Counted from the stretch's first letter, positions 1-9,006 are shown. The stretch: DNA of 64,000 nucleotides from Roseofilum capinflatum BLCC-M114 (GCF_030068505.1 NZ_JAQOSO010000055.1:45812-109811), one strand, 5' to 3'. The notes: generated by a model not told the origin, from the letters alone. A program made the numbers and translations.

Positions 1-93
1 AATAACCCAGTAGTCAGCAATGCCCAGCTAGAAATCACCCTCGATCCAATTCTGCCCGATCCTATTCCCGAATCGGGGAAATTTTCTGATTAG
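1..93 (+). CDS. Possible C-terminal tail of a truncated protein (partial)
   Basis: Frame 1 is open from the window edge to a TAG at 91-93, giving about 30 residues rich in Pro, Asp and Ile. If real, it is the tail of a gene converging on the histidine kinase and overlapping its 3' end by about 32 bp. The stretch is too short for recognition of any family, and an open 30-codon run can occur by chance. The true identity depends on sequence upstream of the window. Confidence 0.25.
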   Translation, partial: NNPVVSNAQLEITLDPILPDPIPESGKFSD

Positions 94-3037
94 ACTCCCC
101 TTGAGCTTGTAATTGAGTTAACAAAGCTAACAGTTCTTCTTCTTCAAATTTCAGGGCAAGTTCACGAATGTGTTGGGCTAAAGGTTGCAACCTCCGGTCT
201 TGTTTTTCTAGGGTATCCGCTTCTCGAATAATGCCTTTTAAGTTACCTTGTTGAGCCAGGTGACACAGATGATCTAAGGAATGGGCATCGACTATCATCA
301 ATTCTAAGCTTGAGTGTTGCGCTTCACCCTTCTCTAGTCCAACTGTATATTCCTCCTCATAGATCCAAGTCAAGTTCAGTAAGCGTTCCAATTGACACAG
401 TAATTCTTCCAACTGGATGGGTTTACAGATTACCCCATTTTTTTCCTGATTGAGTGTGGAGGCTTCAGGGTTGATGAGACAGGGATCAACAGTGGTTAAA
501 ATAGGAGTATCCTGAAACTGAGGATGCGATCGCAGGCGATCGAGGATTTGAGGGCTGTGCTGAGGGTGTTCCCCGAAGGGGTTGCGGAGCGAATCGCCAC
601 CCAACCCATCTACAATAATTAAATCCGGTTTTCTGTCCCAAAACTGCCCAATTTCTCCGAGTTCACCCATCATCACCTCAAAACCCAAAGAGGTTAACAG
701 ATCTTGGATTAACCCTCCCGAATCATATAATCTCCGATCCCAATTAAAAGCCTTAAACCCACAACGACTTAAGATTAACACTTTTTTCCCTTTTCCCTCA
801 TATCCCCGAACTTTAGTCCCAAGGGCAACCGGAGCCTCTAAGCCGCGATCGTTTTGATATTCTAAATCTAGAATAAACTCAAATCGACTCCCTTCCCCCA
901 AGGTACTGGTAACCGTAATTTCACTGCCCATCAAGCGAATAATTTGTTGACTAATGGCTAATCCTAAACCCGTTCCTTGGCTATTTTTTTCCCGATCACC
1001 AACCTGTTCAAACGGTGAAAATATCTTTTTGATCTGCTCTTCTGTCATCCCAATTCCGGTATCAGCAATGACAAATTTCAGAGTCGCAAAATCAGCACAG
1101 TCTAAAACTTCAACAGTAAAGGTCACTTCCCCAGCATCCGTAAACTTAATCGCATTTCCCAACAAATTAATTAAAACTTGACGTAAGCGCTTTTCATCAG
1201 CATAGATAACTTGAGGAATCTCATTCACCCATTGATAGGTTAATGTTAGGTTCTGGCTATGGGCCCGAACTTGCAGCAAATGAACAATCGTTTGCAGAAA
1301 GTTAGGAAAATCAATATTATGAGTCACCAATTCTAGTTTGCGGGCTTCTATTTTTGAAAGATCGAGAACATCATTAATCAAGGTTAATAAATGGGAGCCA
1401 CATTGATGAATCACTGAAATAGCCTTGCCATATTCACAAGTTAATTGAGTATTGCGCTCTAAAATTTGGGCATAGCCTAAAATTCCGTTTAACGGGGTTC
1501 TGAGTTCATGGCTCATATTAGCTAAAAATTCACTTTTGGCCTGATTCGCAGATTCGGCTGCTTGTTTGGCTTCCTCTAACTGTTCTTGAGAGTTGCGTAA
1601 GGCTTCTTCAACGGCTTTACGCTGTTCAATTTCGGCTAAGAGTTCTAAGTTGAGTTCCGCTTGAGATTGGGTATGATGTTGAATTTCTTGGAAGGCATTG
1701 AGGATGCGATCGGCCATCTGATTAAAATTGGCAGTTAAATGGCCAATTTCATCCGTAGATATGACCGGAGATCGCGCTCTTAAATTTCCTTGAGAAAAGG
1801 ATTGAGTCACCTGTTGCAATCGTTTAATGGGGCGAGTGATGGTAATGCCTAATAAAATAGCTAAAATAATATCAATACCTAATGCAAAAGCTGCGACAAT
1901 GGCTTGGAAAAGAAGACTTTCTTGGGTTAACTCTGCTAAGGAGGTTTCAGACGTTCCGCGCACTAAAATACCAATGGGTTGGCCTTGGTAATTATGAATG
2001 GCTTTGGCGGCAACAGTGTATTGCTGTTCCCCTAGCTGAATTCGCTGGGTAACCGGGTTTTGATTGGGGGTATTAATAGCCTTTTGAAGTAAGCTAAAAT
2101 CTGGAAGTTGATAATCTAAGACATATTCGTTATACACTGCTGCATAGGCAGAACTTTGGGAACGATCGTCGATTTTTTTAATGGAGGTAATTAAGTGAAA
2201 CTCCTGTGTTGGTGGATCGTAAAGATAAATGCCACTATAGCCTCCATCGAGAGCTTCTAGAGTTGATTGGACAATCTTTAACTTTTTATTGACTAAATCG
2301 CCAGAAACCAGGACGGCAATCGGTTTATTAGTTTGTGGATCTTTTACGGGGGTAATGGTATACCGAATTAAGCCCGGTTTTCCAGGAGTTAAGGCAGCAA
2401 GATGTTCGGGAGATTCAGATTCTAAATCTTGCCAAGAGATGATTTCACTGGTTTTGATTTGCTCGCCGGTGTTTAAAGCAATTTTAACCAAGTTGTTTGG
2501 ATTAAATAATCCACCCGTTCGGTTATGATTGCCATTGACAATAATTTCGAGGTTGTTTCCGACTAAAGTCGCATATTCAATATTACGCGCCCTGAGTTCG
2601 TTTTCTAAAATTTGATGAACTTGTGCTTCTAGCTCTGGAGGAATGGGTTGATCTTGACGGTGATATTTTGCTGCTTGGATAATGGCTAGATTATCGGATT
2701 GGCCGCGAAAGCCAAATCCCATTTGATCGATTTTGATGTTGTAATTGATTTGGCTAACGGCTAATTCAGATTTGGCTTGATTTTCTAATTGATTTCGTCC
2801 AGATTTAATGATTAAATAGGCTCCGACTCCAACGAGTCCAACAATGGAGATGATTTCCGAGGTAAACAGTCCAATGAGTTGTTTTTGGCGAATGGGCAGA
2901 TTTTTGAACCACTGAATGAATCCAACTCTAGCAGAAGGAGGATGGAGAGATTTTGGGGAAACCAGTTGAGGGTTAGAGGTTGGGTGAGTTAATGGGGCTT
3001 CAGATACGGTTAAGTCTGAGGAATTGGGGTGATCCAT
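62..3037 (-). CDS. Membrane hybrid histidine kinase (Cache-like sensor, HAMP, HisKA, HATPase_c, C-terminal receiver-like domain)
   Basis: This 991-residue sensor kinase has a first membrane segment near residues 54-77, a long extracytoplasmic region that looks like a double Cache sensor, and a second membrane segment near 376-398. A HAMP linker follows (ITRPIKRLQQ...DEIGHLTANFNQMADRI), then a short coiled coil. The HisKA phospho-acceptor box reads FLANMSHELRTPLNG, and the ATPase shows the N box (NLLGNAIKF), G1 (DTGIGM) and G2 (GTGLGLAIS). The C-terminal part resembles a receiver with a conserved-looking Asp in LIIVDGLGG and a Lys in ICKPIQ, and it carries an extra insertion. It probably autophosphorylates on the His in response to an external ligand. 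The ligand and partner regulator are not visible; no response-regulator gene is adjacent. Confidence 0.9.
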   Translation of the reverse strand: MDHPNSSDLTVSEAPLTHPTSNPQLVSPKSLHPPSARVGFIQWFKNLPIRQKQLIGLFTSEIISIVGLVGVGAYLIIKSGRNQLENQAKSELAVSQINYNIKIDQMGFGFRGQSDNLAIIQAAKYHRQDQPIPPELEAQVHQILENELRARNIEYATLVGNNLEIIVNGNHNRTGGLFNPNNLVKIALNTGEQIKTSEIISWQDLESESPEHLAALTPGKPGLIRYTITPVKDPQTNKPIAVLVSGDLVNKKLKIVQSTLEALDGGYSGIYLYDPPTQEFHLITSIKKIDDRSQSSAYAAVYNEYVLDYQLPDFSLLQKAINTPNQNPVTQRIQLGEQQYTVAAKAIHNYQGQPIGILVRGTSETSLAELTQESLLFQAIVAAFALGIDIILAILLGITITRPIKRLQQVTQSFSQGNLRARSPVISTDEIGHLTANFNQMADRILNAFQEIQHHTQSQAELNLELLAEIEQRKAVEEALRNSQEQLEEAKQAAESANQAKSEFLANMSHELRTPLNGILGYAQILERNTQLTCEYGKAISVIHQCGSHLLTLINDVLDLSKIEARKLELVTHNIDFPNFLQTIVHLLQVRAHSQNLTLTYQWVNEIPQVIYADEKRLRQVLINLLGNAIKFTDAGEVTFTVEVLDCADFATLKFVIADTGIGMTEEQIKKIFSPFEQVGDREKNSQGTGLGLAISQQIIRLMGSEITVTSTLGEGSRFEFILDLEYQNDRGLEAPVALGTKVRGYEGKGKKVLILSRCGFKAFNWDRRLYDSGGLIQDLLTSLGFEVMMGELGEIGQFWDRKPDLIIVDGLGGDSLRNPFGEHPQHSPQILDRLRSHPQFQDTPILTTVDPCLINPEASTLNQEKNGVICKPIQLEELLCQLERLLNLTWIYEEEYTVGLEKGEAQHSSLELMIVDAHSLDHLCHLAQQGNLKGIIREADTLEKQDRRLQPLAQHIRELALKFEEEELLALLTQLQAQGESNQKISPIRE

Positions 3038-3154
3038 GGTAAGTCAGAGCATAATATTTTCTCGGTAGATATGGTATAACTGGTTGCAATTATAGCGTTA
3101 AAAGACGGTGGTGTTCGTTAAGTAAGATACCAATTGTTGAAGATAGGCTAAGTT

Positions 3155-4489
3155 TTACCACTCTTGTAGAGCGATCGCCAATCCATCTTGCAGTTTCCTA
3201 GGTACATTGGCTTGTTCACTCAGATACTGGAGTTGTTGATAAGCCCGATCGCCAAATGGTTTCAGAGCGGCGATCGCATGAAGACGCACCGTCATCTCCT
3301 CTTGAGCTAATAACTCAATTAAACTCGCCAGAGCGCGATACTCCTTTGGAGTCGCTTCGCGATCGCATTTTAAATACCCCAAACTTAAGGCAATTTCCCC
3401 CTTAACCCTGGGGGAAAACTCCAAATTTAAGCCCTCAATCAATGCGCTCGTGACTCGTTCTCGTTGTTCTTGCGGTTGCACCTGTGCCACCCCTTTAACG
3501 ATCTCTAGGGTTATAGTTTCCGAATATCGACCACTCAGAAAACGTTCTAGCAAAGTCTCCAGGGCAAAATGAGCGACTTCTGAATCTGAATCTAGCATCA
3601 GTCCCAATCCCTGAATGGTACTCTGTTGTAAGGGTTTAGGGGTACAGTGAGAACGAAGGATCGCAGAGAGCGCGATCGCCCCCTCCAGGGTTGCCAAACG
3701 TCCCAGAGCGATCGCCGCCTGTTTACACACTTGCAGATCGAAATCCCAGAGGCGATCGCGCAACTTCCCAACCACCTGCTCCTTCGATACCAGACTTAGG
3801 GAATGGCGATCGCAGCGCAATCCTAACCCCACCACCGCAGCAGAGCGCACCCTTGCCATCACATGCTCCAACCCCATCATCAAAGCCGGAACCACACGGG
3901 GATCTTGAAAATAACTCAATCCCTCCAGAGCCAAAGTATACACCTGGGGATTCTCATCCGGAACCACCTTTAACAAAGCAGAAATCACCTCTGGATGGCG
4001 AATCCGAATCAGAGCGCCCACCGCCAACTCCCTCGTCATCGGATTTTCCAGTAACTCTTGCAACACCGCCAGGGCAGAATCACCAAAACTACTGAGAATA
4101 TCAGCGCCCAAAGCGCGTAATTCTTCACTCTCAGTCGTTCTTAAAACCTCTAGCAACCCTGCAATCACCACCGGTTGGTTAAACTTCTCCAAAATACTGC
4201 CCGCAAACCACCGTAATTCTTCATCCTCCTCTTCATCTGCCAAAAGTTGCAATAATGGGGCGATCGCCCTCGATCCCAACTTGGGTAACAGCTTCGCCAC
4301 ATCCCACCGCATCTGAAAATCCCCAGAGCGCAAAACCCTTAACCCTAAATCCAATAGCTCTAATCGGCGATCGTCCCCTATTCCTTCTTGCCAAACCTGC
4401 ACCTGATGCTGAAACTCAAGATACAACTGATCCTCTTGTTCTCCATCATGGTGGCCCTGAGACGCGATCGCCGTTTTTAACCTTTTCAT
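3155..4489 (-). CDS. HEAT-repeat / PBS-lyase-like repeat protein
   Basis: The protein has 444 residues and is made almost entirely of helical HEAT repeats (units such as RAIAPLLQLLADEEEDEELRW and PEVISALLKVV). There is no signal peptide or membrane segment. Such repeats form a solenoid for protein-protein contacts. In cyanobacteria they occur both in phycobilin lyases of the E/F type and in many uncharacterised scaffold proteins. Nothing here marks it as a lyase and no phycobilisome gene is adjacent, so I give no specific function. It is codirectional with the kinase downstream (117 bp gap), but cotranscription is unproven. The start ATG is at 4487-4489. Confidence 0.8.
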   Translation of the reverse strand: MKRLKTAIASQGHHDGEQEDQLYLEFQHQVQVWQEGIGDDRRLELLDLGLRVLRSGDFQMRWDVAKLLPKLGSRAIAPLLQLLADEEEDEELRWFAGSILEKFNQPVVIAGLLEVLRTTESEELRALGADILSSFGDSALAVLQELLENPMTRELAVGALIRIRHPEVISALLKVVPDENPQVYTLALEGLSYFQDPRVVPALMMGLEHVMARVRSAAVVGLGLRCDRHSLSLVSKEQVVGKLRDRLWDFDLQVCKQAAIALGRLATLEGAIALSAILRSHCTPKPLQQSTIQGLGLMLDSDSEVAHFALETLLERFLSGRYSETITLEIVKGVAQVQPQEQRERVTSALIEGLNLEFSPRVKGEIALSLGYLKCDREATPKEYRALASLIELLAQEEMTVRLHAIAALKPFGDRAYQQLQYLSEQANVPRKLQDGLAIALQEW

Positions 4490-4699
4490 ATAGTACGACT
4501 CAAATATTATGTTGAATTTTTTTTAGAGTATCCAGTCACCCTAAGCAAGTTTTCTCTCGATTTTAGTAATGGAAACAACAAAAATTATAACCCTATGAGC
4601 TTTATGCATCCAATCTATGCTTTTTTCCACCCAAGTTAGCCCTTATCGCCAAGCTAAAATGGTGTTCAAGTTTGTTATCCGTGCTAGATCTAGACAGCC

Positions 4700-5452
4700 A
4701 TGATTCAACTCTATCCCCATCCCAAGCAGAAATCCCTGCCCACCATGTATGAGCTACCCAGCGAAAACCCGGAGGAACCTGGATTGCCTGATGAATTTCA
4801 TGACTACCAACCCGATTTACTCACCCAAACTTGTCAATCTCCCTGCTACCAAGAACAAGACTATTTTATCGCCAGCGATCTCAATCTCTACTATGACAGC
4901 AATCATCCCCTCTGGTACAAACGCCCCGATTGGTTTGTGGTGTTGGGAGCCAAGCGTAGCCGAAATCAACAAGAGTTACGCCTCAGTTATGTGATTTGGC
5001 AAGAAGAAATCAGTCCCTTTCTGGTGATTGAGTTAGCCTCCCCAGGAACGGAAGATGAAGATTTAGGACGTACAGAGCGTGAAGAGAAAAAACCACCGAC
5101 AAAATGGGAAGTTTACGAACAAATTTTACAGGTTCCCTATTATCTGATTTACGATCGCTATCAAAATCAGTTGCGGGGGTTTATCCTCAATGCTGGCAGA
5201 TACGAACCCCTGGATTTATCGGAAAAGAAGGTGTGGTTAGAAGAATTAGGTTTAGGTTTGGCACTATGGCAAGGAGAATATGAGGGAGTGGAGGGGTTAT
5301 GGTTGCGTTTCTGCGATGCAGATGGCAACTGGATACCCACACCAAGCGAGCGAGCAGAACGAGAGCAGCAACGAGCAGAACGAGCGAAATTAGAATTACA
5401 ACAACTACGGGATAAACTGCGACAGCTCGATATCGATCCCGACTCCCTGTAA
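4700..5452 (+). CDS. Uma2 family protein (PD-(D/E)XK-like nuclease fold, DUF820)
   Basis: This is a Uma2-type protein of 250 residues. Conserved blocks include RPDWFVVLG, PFLVIELASPGTEDEDLG and a YYLIYDRYQ strand, and the tail is a charged coiled coil with repeated ERAEREQQRAER. The family adopts a PD-(D/E)XK nuclease-like fold and is greatly amplified in cyanobacteria; its biological role is unsettled. The start could be the ATG at 4700 or the internal ATG at 4745; I keep the longer form. Its last 61 bp, stop codon included, are duplicated perfectly at 9093-9153, beyond the NB-ARC cassette. That places this gene at the left edge of an insertion or duplication. Confidence 0.85.
   Translation: MIQLYPHPKQKSLPTMYELPSENPEEPGLPDEFHDYQPDLLTQTCQSPCYQEQDYFIASDLNLYYDSNHPLWYKRPDWFVVLGAKRSRNQQELRLSYVIWQEEISPFLVIELASPGTEDEDLGRTEREEKKPPTKWEVYEQILQVPYYLIYDRYQNQLRGFILNAGRYEPLDLSEKKVWLEELGLGLALWQGEYEGVEGLWLRFCDADGNWIPTPSERAEREQQRAERAKLELQQLRDKLRQLDIDPDSL
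5392..5452. repeat. Left copy of a perfect 61-bp direct repeat (Uma2 3' end)
   Basis: Bases 5392-5452 encode the last 19 or so codons and the TAA stop of the Uma2 gene. They are identical to 9093-9153. The identity breaks immediately on both sides, although a short TATCAAGT stretch also recurs just after each copy. The two copies bracket the 3.6-kb accessory cassette. Confidence 0.95.
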
Positions 5453-5545
5453 TATCAAGTCGGTTGGATCGGTTAGTGTTGTTTCGTCCATTGAATTTCG
5501 GTTAAACTTTAGACTAACAATCTAGCAATATAGAGAATGACTTGT

Positions 5546-5914
5546 ATGAGCAATGAAGCCTCTCAAAATGCCCCAACTAATATCGAAGTGCAGATGAACT
5601 TCAAAAGTTCTGTGAATAGCGCAGTAGGGAAAGCGGGGACGGTAAATGTTAATCTGAAGCAGAGTCTGGCGGATTCGGCGGCTGAAATTCAGCAGTTACT
5701 GCAATTGCTCAATCGCTCCTACCCGGAGGACTTGCCTGCGGAGACTCAGGCAGAGATTGAGGTTGCAGTGAACGGGATAGAGAAAAATCCGGCGCTCAAG
5801 GAGCGAGTAATGGCAGCGTTGAAGGCTGGAGGAGTCGAGGCGCTGAAGGAACTGACGGATAATGCTTATGTGAATATTTTCGTGGCAGCTTATGAAGGGT
5901 TCCAGAATCCATAA
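5546..5914 (+). CDS. Small adaptor-like protein with N-terminal amyloid-signalling-like motif
   Basis: The protein has 122 residues counting from the ATG at 5546; an upstream in-frame ATG at 5537 is also possible, but the AGAGA at 5531-5535 is better placed for 5546. Near residues 9-26 it carries IEVQMNFKSSVNSAVGK, which aligns with PEIQMNFEGPVGTAIGK at the N-terminus of the NB-ARC protein encoded 0.7 kb downstream. The rest is helical: a segment around AAEIQQLLQLLNRSYP and a C-terminal block (NPALKERVMAALKAGGVEALKEL) that I recognise from small cyanobacterial proteins of unknown function. Inference: it is a partner recruited to the NB-ARC protein through homotypic motif interaction. No enzymatic motif is visible, so it may be an adaptor or helical effector. 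It overlaps the next reading frame by TAATG. Confidence 0.7.
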   Translation: MSNEASQNAPTNIEVQMNFKSSVNSAVGKAGTVNVNLKQSLADSAAEIQQLLQLLNRSYPEDLPAETQAEIEVAVNGIEKNPALKERVMAALKAGGVEALKELTDNAYVNIFVAAYEGFQNP

Positions 5915-5946
5915 TGCCCTTTTTAGAAAAGCATGAGGTTAGACTG

Positions 5947-6213
5947 ATGACAGTTGAATCATTTCGCTACGGTAAGGAAGAATTTGCGCGACGGGGGAAT
6001 GAGATTTATCAATCTCAGGTGCGTCCTCAAGTTGAGGAAGGCAATTATGGCAAGATTGTGGCGATCGATCTGGAGACTGGAGCATTTGAACTAGCAGAGG
6101 ATACCATGACGGCTTCGGATCGATTAATGGAACGATACCCGGATGCACAAATCTGGTGCGTTCGCATTGGATACAAGGGTGTTCATCGCTTTGGAGTCGG
6201 TCGCTTACTGTAA
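5947..6213 (+). CDS. Small conserved cyanobacterial protein, partner of the aspartic protease
   Basis: The frame is open from an ATG at 5914 that overlaps the preceding stop, but the internal ATG at 5947 gives the form I recognise (start MTVESFRYGKEEFARRGNE, 88 residues). The protein has an amphipathic N-terminal helix followed by a compact strand-rich part (KIVAIDLETGAFELAEDTM, IWCVRIGYKGVHRFG). Homologues of this small protein commonly sit directly before retropepsin-like proteases in cyanobacteria, as here, where four bases separate them. It may be a substrate-binding partner or an antitoxin-like protein. The function is unknown and the pairing is the main clue. Confidence 0.7.
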   Translation: MTVESFRYGKEEFARRGNEIYQSQVRPQVEEGNYGKIVAIDLETGAFELAEDTMTASDRLMERYPDAQIWCVRIGYKGVHRFGVGRLL

Positions 6214-6217
6214 CATT

Positions 6218-6598
6218 ATGATGCAGGGAATAGTTAATCACAATTGCGAGGCCATACTCCGGCTGGTGGTGGGTAATGTGGGTTCGCAAAGGCAAGTTAT
6301 TGATGCTGTGATTGATACGGGTTTTACTGGTTTTCTAACTTTGCCTGTATCGGTGCTGACCGATCTCCAACTCAGAGCTTACAGGCGGGAAGAAGGCACT
6401 TTAGGCGACGGAAGCAGTTGTGTTTTTGATGTTTACCGTGGTTCTGTAAATTGGGATGGAGAGATTCGACAAATTGATATCAATGCCTCGGAGACTACGC
6501 CTTTGGTTGGGATGAGTCTGCTGTATGGCTATCAGATACAGCTTGATGCTGTGATTGGAGGTCGTGTTACTGTTCGTTCGTTGAGCAGTTTGAACTGA
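6218..6598 (+). CDS. Clan AA retropepsin-like aspartic protease
   Basis: The product has 126 residues from the ATG at 6218; a second ATG follows at 6221. The open frame extends upstream to 6143 but that part overlaps the previous gene. The catalytic box is AVIDTGFTGFLTLP with the Asp near residue 33, and the second conserved block is LVGMSLLYGYQIQLD near the C-terminus. The length fits a single retropepsin-type lobe that must dimerise to be active. Membrane segments are absent. It lies between the small partner protein and the NB-ARC gene. In this context proteolysis might be an effector or maturation step of an NLR-type response, but the pair also occurs elsewhere without an NB-ARC gene, so this is inference. 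Confidence 0.85.
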   Translation: MMQGIVNHNCEAILRLVVGNVGSQRQVIDAVIDTGFTGFLTLPVSVLTDLQLRAYRREEGTLGDGSSCVFDVYRGSVNWDGEIRQIDINASETTPLVGMSLLYGYQIQLDAVIGGRVTVRSLSSLN

Positions 6599-6640
6599 TG
6601 GGTAGGAAAGAGATTACTGAGGACTGGAGGTTAACCGGTT

Positions 6641-7825
6641 ATGCCGGAAGAGGAGTCTAAGCCAGAAATACAGATGAATTTCGAGGGGCCAGTGGGGACG
6701 GCCATTGGTAAGATTGTCCATCAACCCCCAAAACCCCTACCGGTAGGGGTTCCGCAGAACTTGCCACTGACGGGGGCTAGGGTGTTTGTGGGACGGGATG
6801 AAGTGATGGAGCGGTTACACGAGCAGCTCCAGAGAACGGAGCGGGTGGCGATTACTTCGGTGACGGGGATGGGGGGAATTGGCAAGACGGAGTTGGCATT
6901 ACAGTATGCTCGTCGGTTTCTGGAAAAAGCTTATCCGGGGGGAGTGTGCTGGTTGGAGGGGCGCGGTGTGGATGTGGCGGTGCAGTTTTTGAGCTTTGCT
7001 AGGTCGCGGCTGGATTTGAATCCTTCGGAAGAGTGGAGTTTGAAAGAGCGGGTAGATTACTGTTGGCAGCACTGGAAGCCAGAGGGTAAGGTGCTGGTGG
7101 TGTTTGATGATGTGCAGGAGTACGAGACGATTGAGGGAGTGCTGCCGTCGGATGGACGGTTTAAGGTGTTGGTGACCACGCGCAAGCAAAAGTGGGAATC
7201 CTTTCAACGCCTAGAGTTGCAGGTGTTGACAGCAGAGGCGGCATTGGAGTTATTGGTGTCATTTGTGGGAGGGGAGCGGATAGAGCGGGAGTGGGAGACA
7301 GCGAAAGCCCTGTGTGCGGATGTGGGCTATTTACCCTTGGCGTTGGAGTTGGTGGGACGGTATTTGGCCAAGAAACGGGATTTATCGTTGCTGAAGATGC
7401 GGGAGCGGTTGGGATTAGAGCATCGCTCTTTGCAGGATAGGTCGGCGGAGATGACGGCCGAGCGGGGGGTAGCTGCGGCGTTTGAGTTGAGTTGGCAAGA
7501 CTTGACAGAAGAAGAGAAGGAGTTGGGACGGTTGCTGAGTTTGTTTGCTCCAGCACCGATAACTTGGTCATGGGTAGAAACGATTCATTCGGAGGTAGAT
7601 GAGGAAGATTTAGAGGACTGGCAAGCAGGCTTGGTGGAATTGAGCTTATTGCAACGGGTGGAGGAAGAGCGCTATCAACTGCATCCGTTGATGCGAGAAT
7701 TTTTTCAAGTAAAACTTGTCGATCTACATGATGCTGAGTTGCCAGAAAGTATAACTCATGAGTTTGCAAAAATTGTTAAAAAAATTCATTTAGTGCATCC
7801 CAGATACTTCATCAAAAAATGTTAG
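6641..7825 (+). CDS. NB-ARC (STAND/NLR-type) NTPase with N-terminal shared motif, short C-terminus
   Basis: The protein has 394 residues. Residues 8-24 hold PEIQMNFEGPVGTAIGK, shared with the protein encoded at 5546. A proline-rich linker follows, then the NB-ARC domain: Walker A GMGGIGKTELAL (Lys 82), Walker B VLVVFDDV (Asp 156-157), an LVTTRK sensor block, the GxP-like YLPLALELVGRYL motif and a winged helix ending near LHPLMREFFQVKL. NLR-like proteins normally continue into TPR or other sensor repeats. This one stops about 30 residues after the winged helix, and the base composition turns AT-rich from about 7710. Its TAG (7823-7825) overlaps the ATG of the next gene after a run of six A. 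Likely role: nucleotide-switch oligomerisation in defence or cell-death signalling. Confidence 0.88.
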   Translation: MPEEESKPEIQMNFEGPVGTAIGKIVHQPPKPLPVGVPQNLPLTGARVFVGRDEVMERLHEQLQRTERVAITSVTGMGGIGKTELALQYARRFLEKAYPGGVCWLEGRGVDVAVQFLSFARSRLDLNPSEEWSLKERVDYCWQHWKPEGKVLVVFDDVQEYETIEGVLPSDGRFKVLVTTRKQKWESFQRLELQVLTAEAALELLVSFVGGERIEREWETAKALCADVGYLPLALELVGRYLAKKRDLSLLKMRERLGLEHRSLQDRSAEMTAERGVAAAFELSWQDLTEEEKELGRLLSLFAPAPITWSWVETIHSEVDEEDLEDWQAGLVELSLLQRVEEERYQLHPLMREFFQVKLVDLHDAELPESITHEFAKIVKKIHLVHPRYFIKKC

Positions 7826-9006
7826 ATTGGGATTTTGGCATACAAAATCCAGCACTTTCTGCTCTGAGAATTGGCAAACTATTTCGAGTTGCGATGCAGA
7901 GTTGGTCAATAGGAATTGGTTCTCTCAGTCAATTAGTCATTACCTTCACTAAAGATGGTGATTTCCCTAGGATAGGCACGGCTATGGTTGATGCAAAATG
8001 GACGGATGACATTACTCTAACTTCTATGGTCATTGCCTACTACTTCGGTGATAAAATGGGTGATAATGTTGTTTGTTTGCCTCCAGGAGTAAGTCAATAT
8101 TTTGCAAGTAGAAATTCTAGTTATGATTCAGAACTTAGAACTCTTTTAGATGAAGGATGGAATATTAACTGTATGCCATATGAACCAAAACCTTCTTGGG
8201 TTTGGAAGAAAAGTTTTCAAACTATTACTAAAAAACTGTCTAAATTGATAAACCAGAGATCTATTCCTGTTTCAGGAAGTTATCTTTCTTTCGAGGCAGC
8301 TTGGCATGGAGCCTTATATGTAACAGGAATACGTTACCCTGATTTTGAACCAATTCGGATAGATGAGATTGAATCTAGGTTAGATAAACTAGAAATTTCT
8401 AAAGCTTCACCAATGATTAAATTTTGCATCAGTCAATTAGAAGATCAATTAAACAAAAGTCGTTCACAAGATGAAACTTATTTAACTCTTCCATCCACAT
8501 TCAGATATTTCTGTGAAACTGATATAGTCTCTCCTGAGATTGTGCTTGAATATGTAGAAGATGTTTATCAAAAAGCAATTGATAGCTATCAACAGTTGCT
8601 TGATACTTGGTTCAGTCATCTTCTACCAGAGTTACAACTTGCATCAATCCTACCTGCTAAAATCGTAGGTGTGGTTACACCCCCTAAACATAAGCGAGGC
8701 TCAGTTAGTATTAGTTGGTGTTGGGTTCCCTTGCCTAAAGGTTCTAAAAATCGTGTAGATTTTAAATTGGGCGACCAAAGGTTATTAAGGGAAGATTCCC
8801 GCTTGCCTCACTTGTCTCGGAAGATAGTGCAAGATCGCTTACATTTACGAGATTGCAGTGAGCCAATTTATCCTTATATTCATATGAGAGAAGATTCTTT
8901 AGGATGCTATCCAGTAACTAAGATGGTTTATCGGTGGTTGTGGCACGATTTAGAAAGAATTGGCTGGGTTACAGGTAACTTCAAAGATGAGTTCTCTTGG
9001 AAATAA
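7819..9006 (+). CDS. AT-rich protein of unknown function, coupled to the NB-ARC gene
   Basis: I do not recognise this 395-residue protein. It is markedly more AT-rich than the upstream cassette, with different codon choice, and has no signal peptide or clear membrane segment. Its ATG overlaps the NB-ARC stop (ATGTTAG at 7819-7825), suggesting translational coupling. A -1 slip on the A6 run at 7814-7819 would join the two frames into one NB-ARC protein with this as its C-terminal sensor or effector region. Features include WSIGIGSLSQLVITFTKDGD, Trp-rich stretches and a conserved-looking C-terminal block (VTKMVYRWLWHDLERIGW). The position suggests the ligand-sensing half of a split NLR. A frameshift from sequencing error or mutation is also possible. 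Confidence 0.65.
   Translation: MLDWDFGIQNPALSALRIGKLFRVAMQSWSIGIGSLSQLVITFTKDGDFPRIGTAMVDAKWTDDITLTSMVIAYYFGDKMGDNVVCLPPGVSQYFASRNSSYDSELRTLLDEGWNINCMPYEPKPSWVWKKSFQTITKKLSKLINQRSIPVSGSYLSFEAAWHGALYVTGIRYPDFEPIRIDEIESRLDKLEISKASPMIKFCISQLEDQLNKSRSQDETYLTLPSTFRYFCETDIVSPEIVLEYVEDVYQKAIDSYQQLLDTWFSHLLPELQLASILPAKIVGVVTPPKHKRGSVSISWCWVPLPKGSKNRVDFKLGDQRLLREDSRLPHLSRKIVQDRLHLRDCSEPIYPYIHMREDSLGCYPVTKMVYRWLWHDLERIGWVTGNFKDEFSWK

Noticed and set aside
6143..6217. Longer N-terminus for the aspartic protease (start 6143)
   Set aside because: The extra 25 codons overlap the preceding gene in another frame and are not part of the protease fold. ATG 6218 is the natural start.
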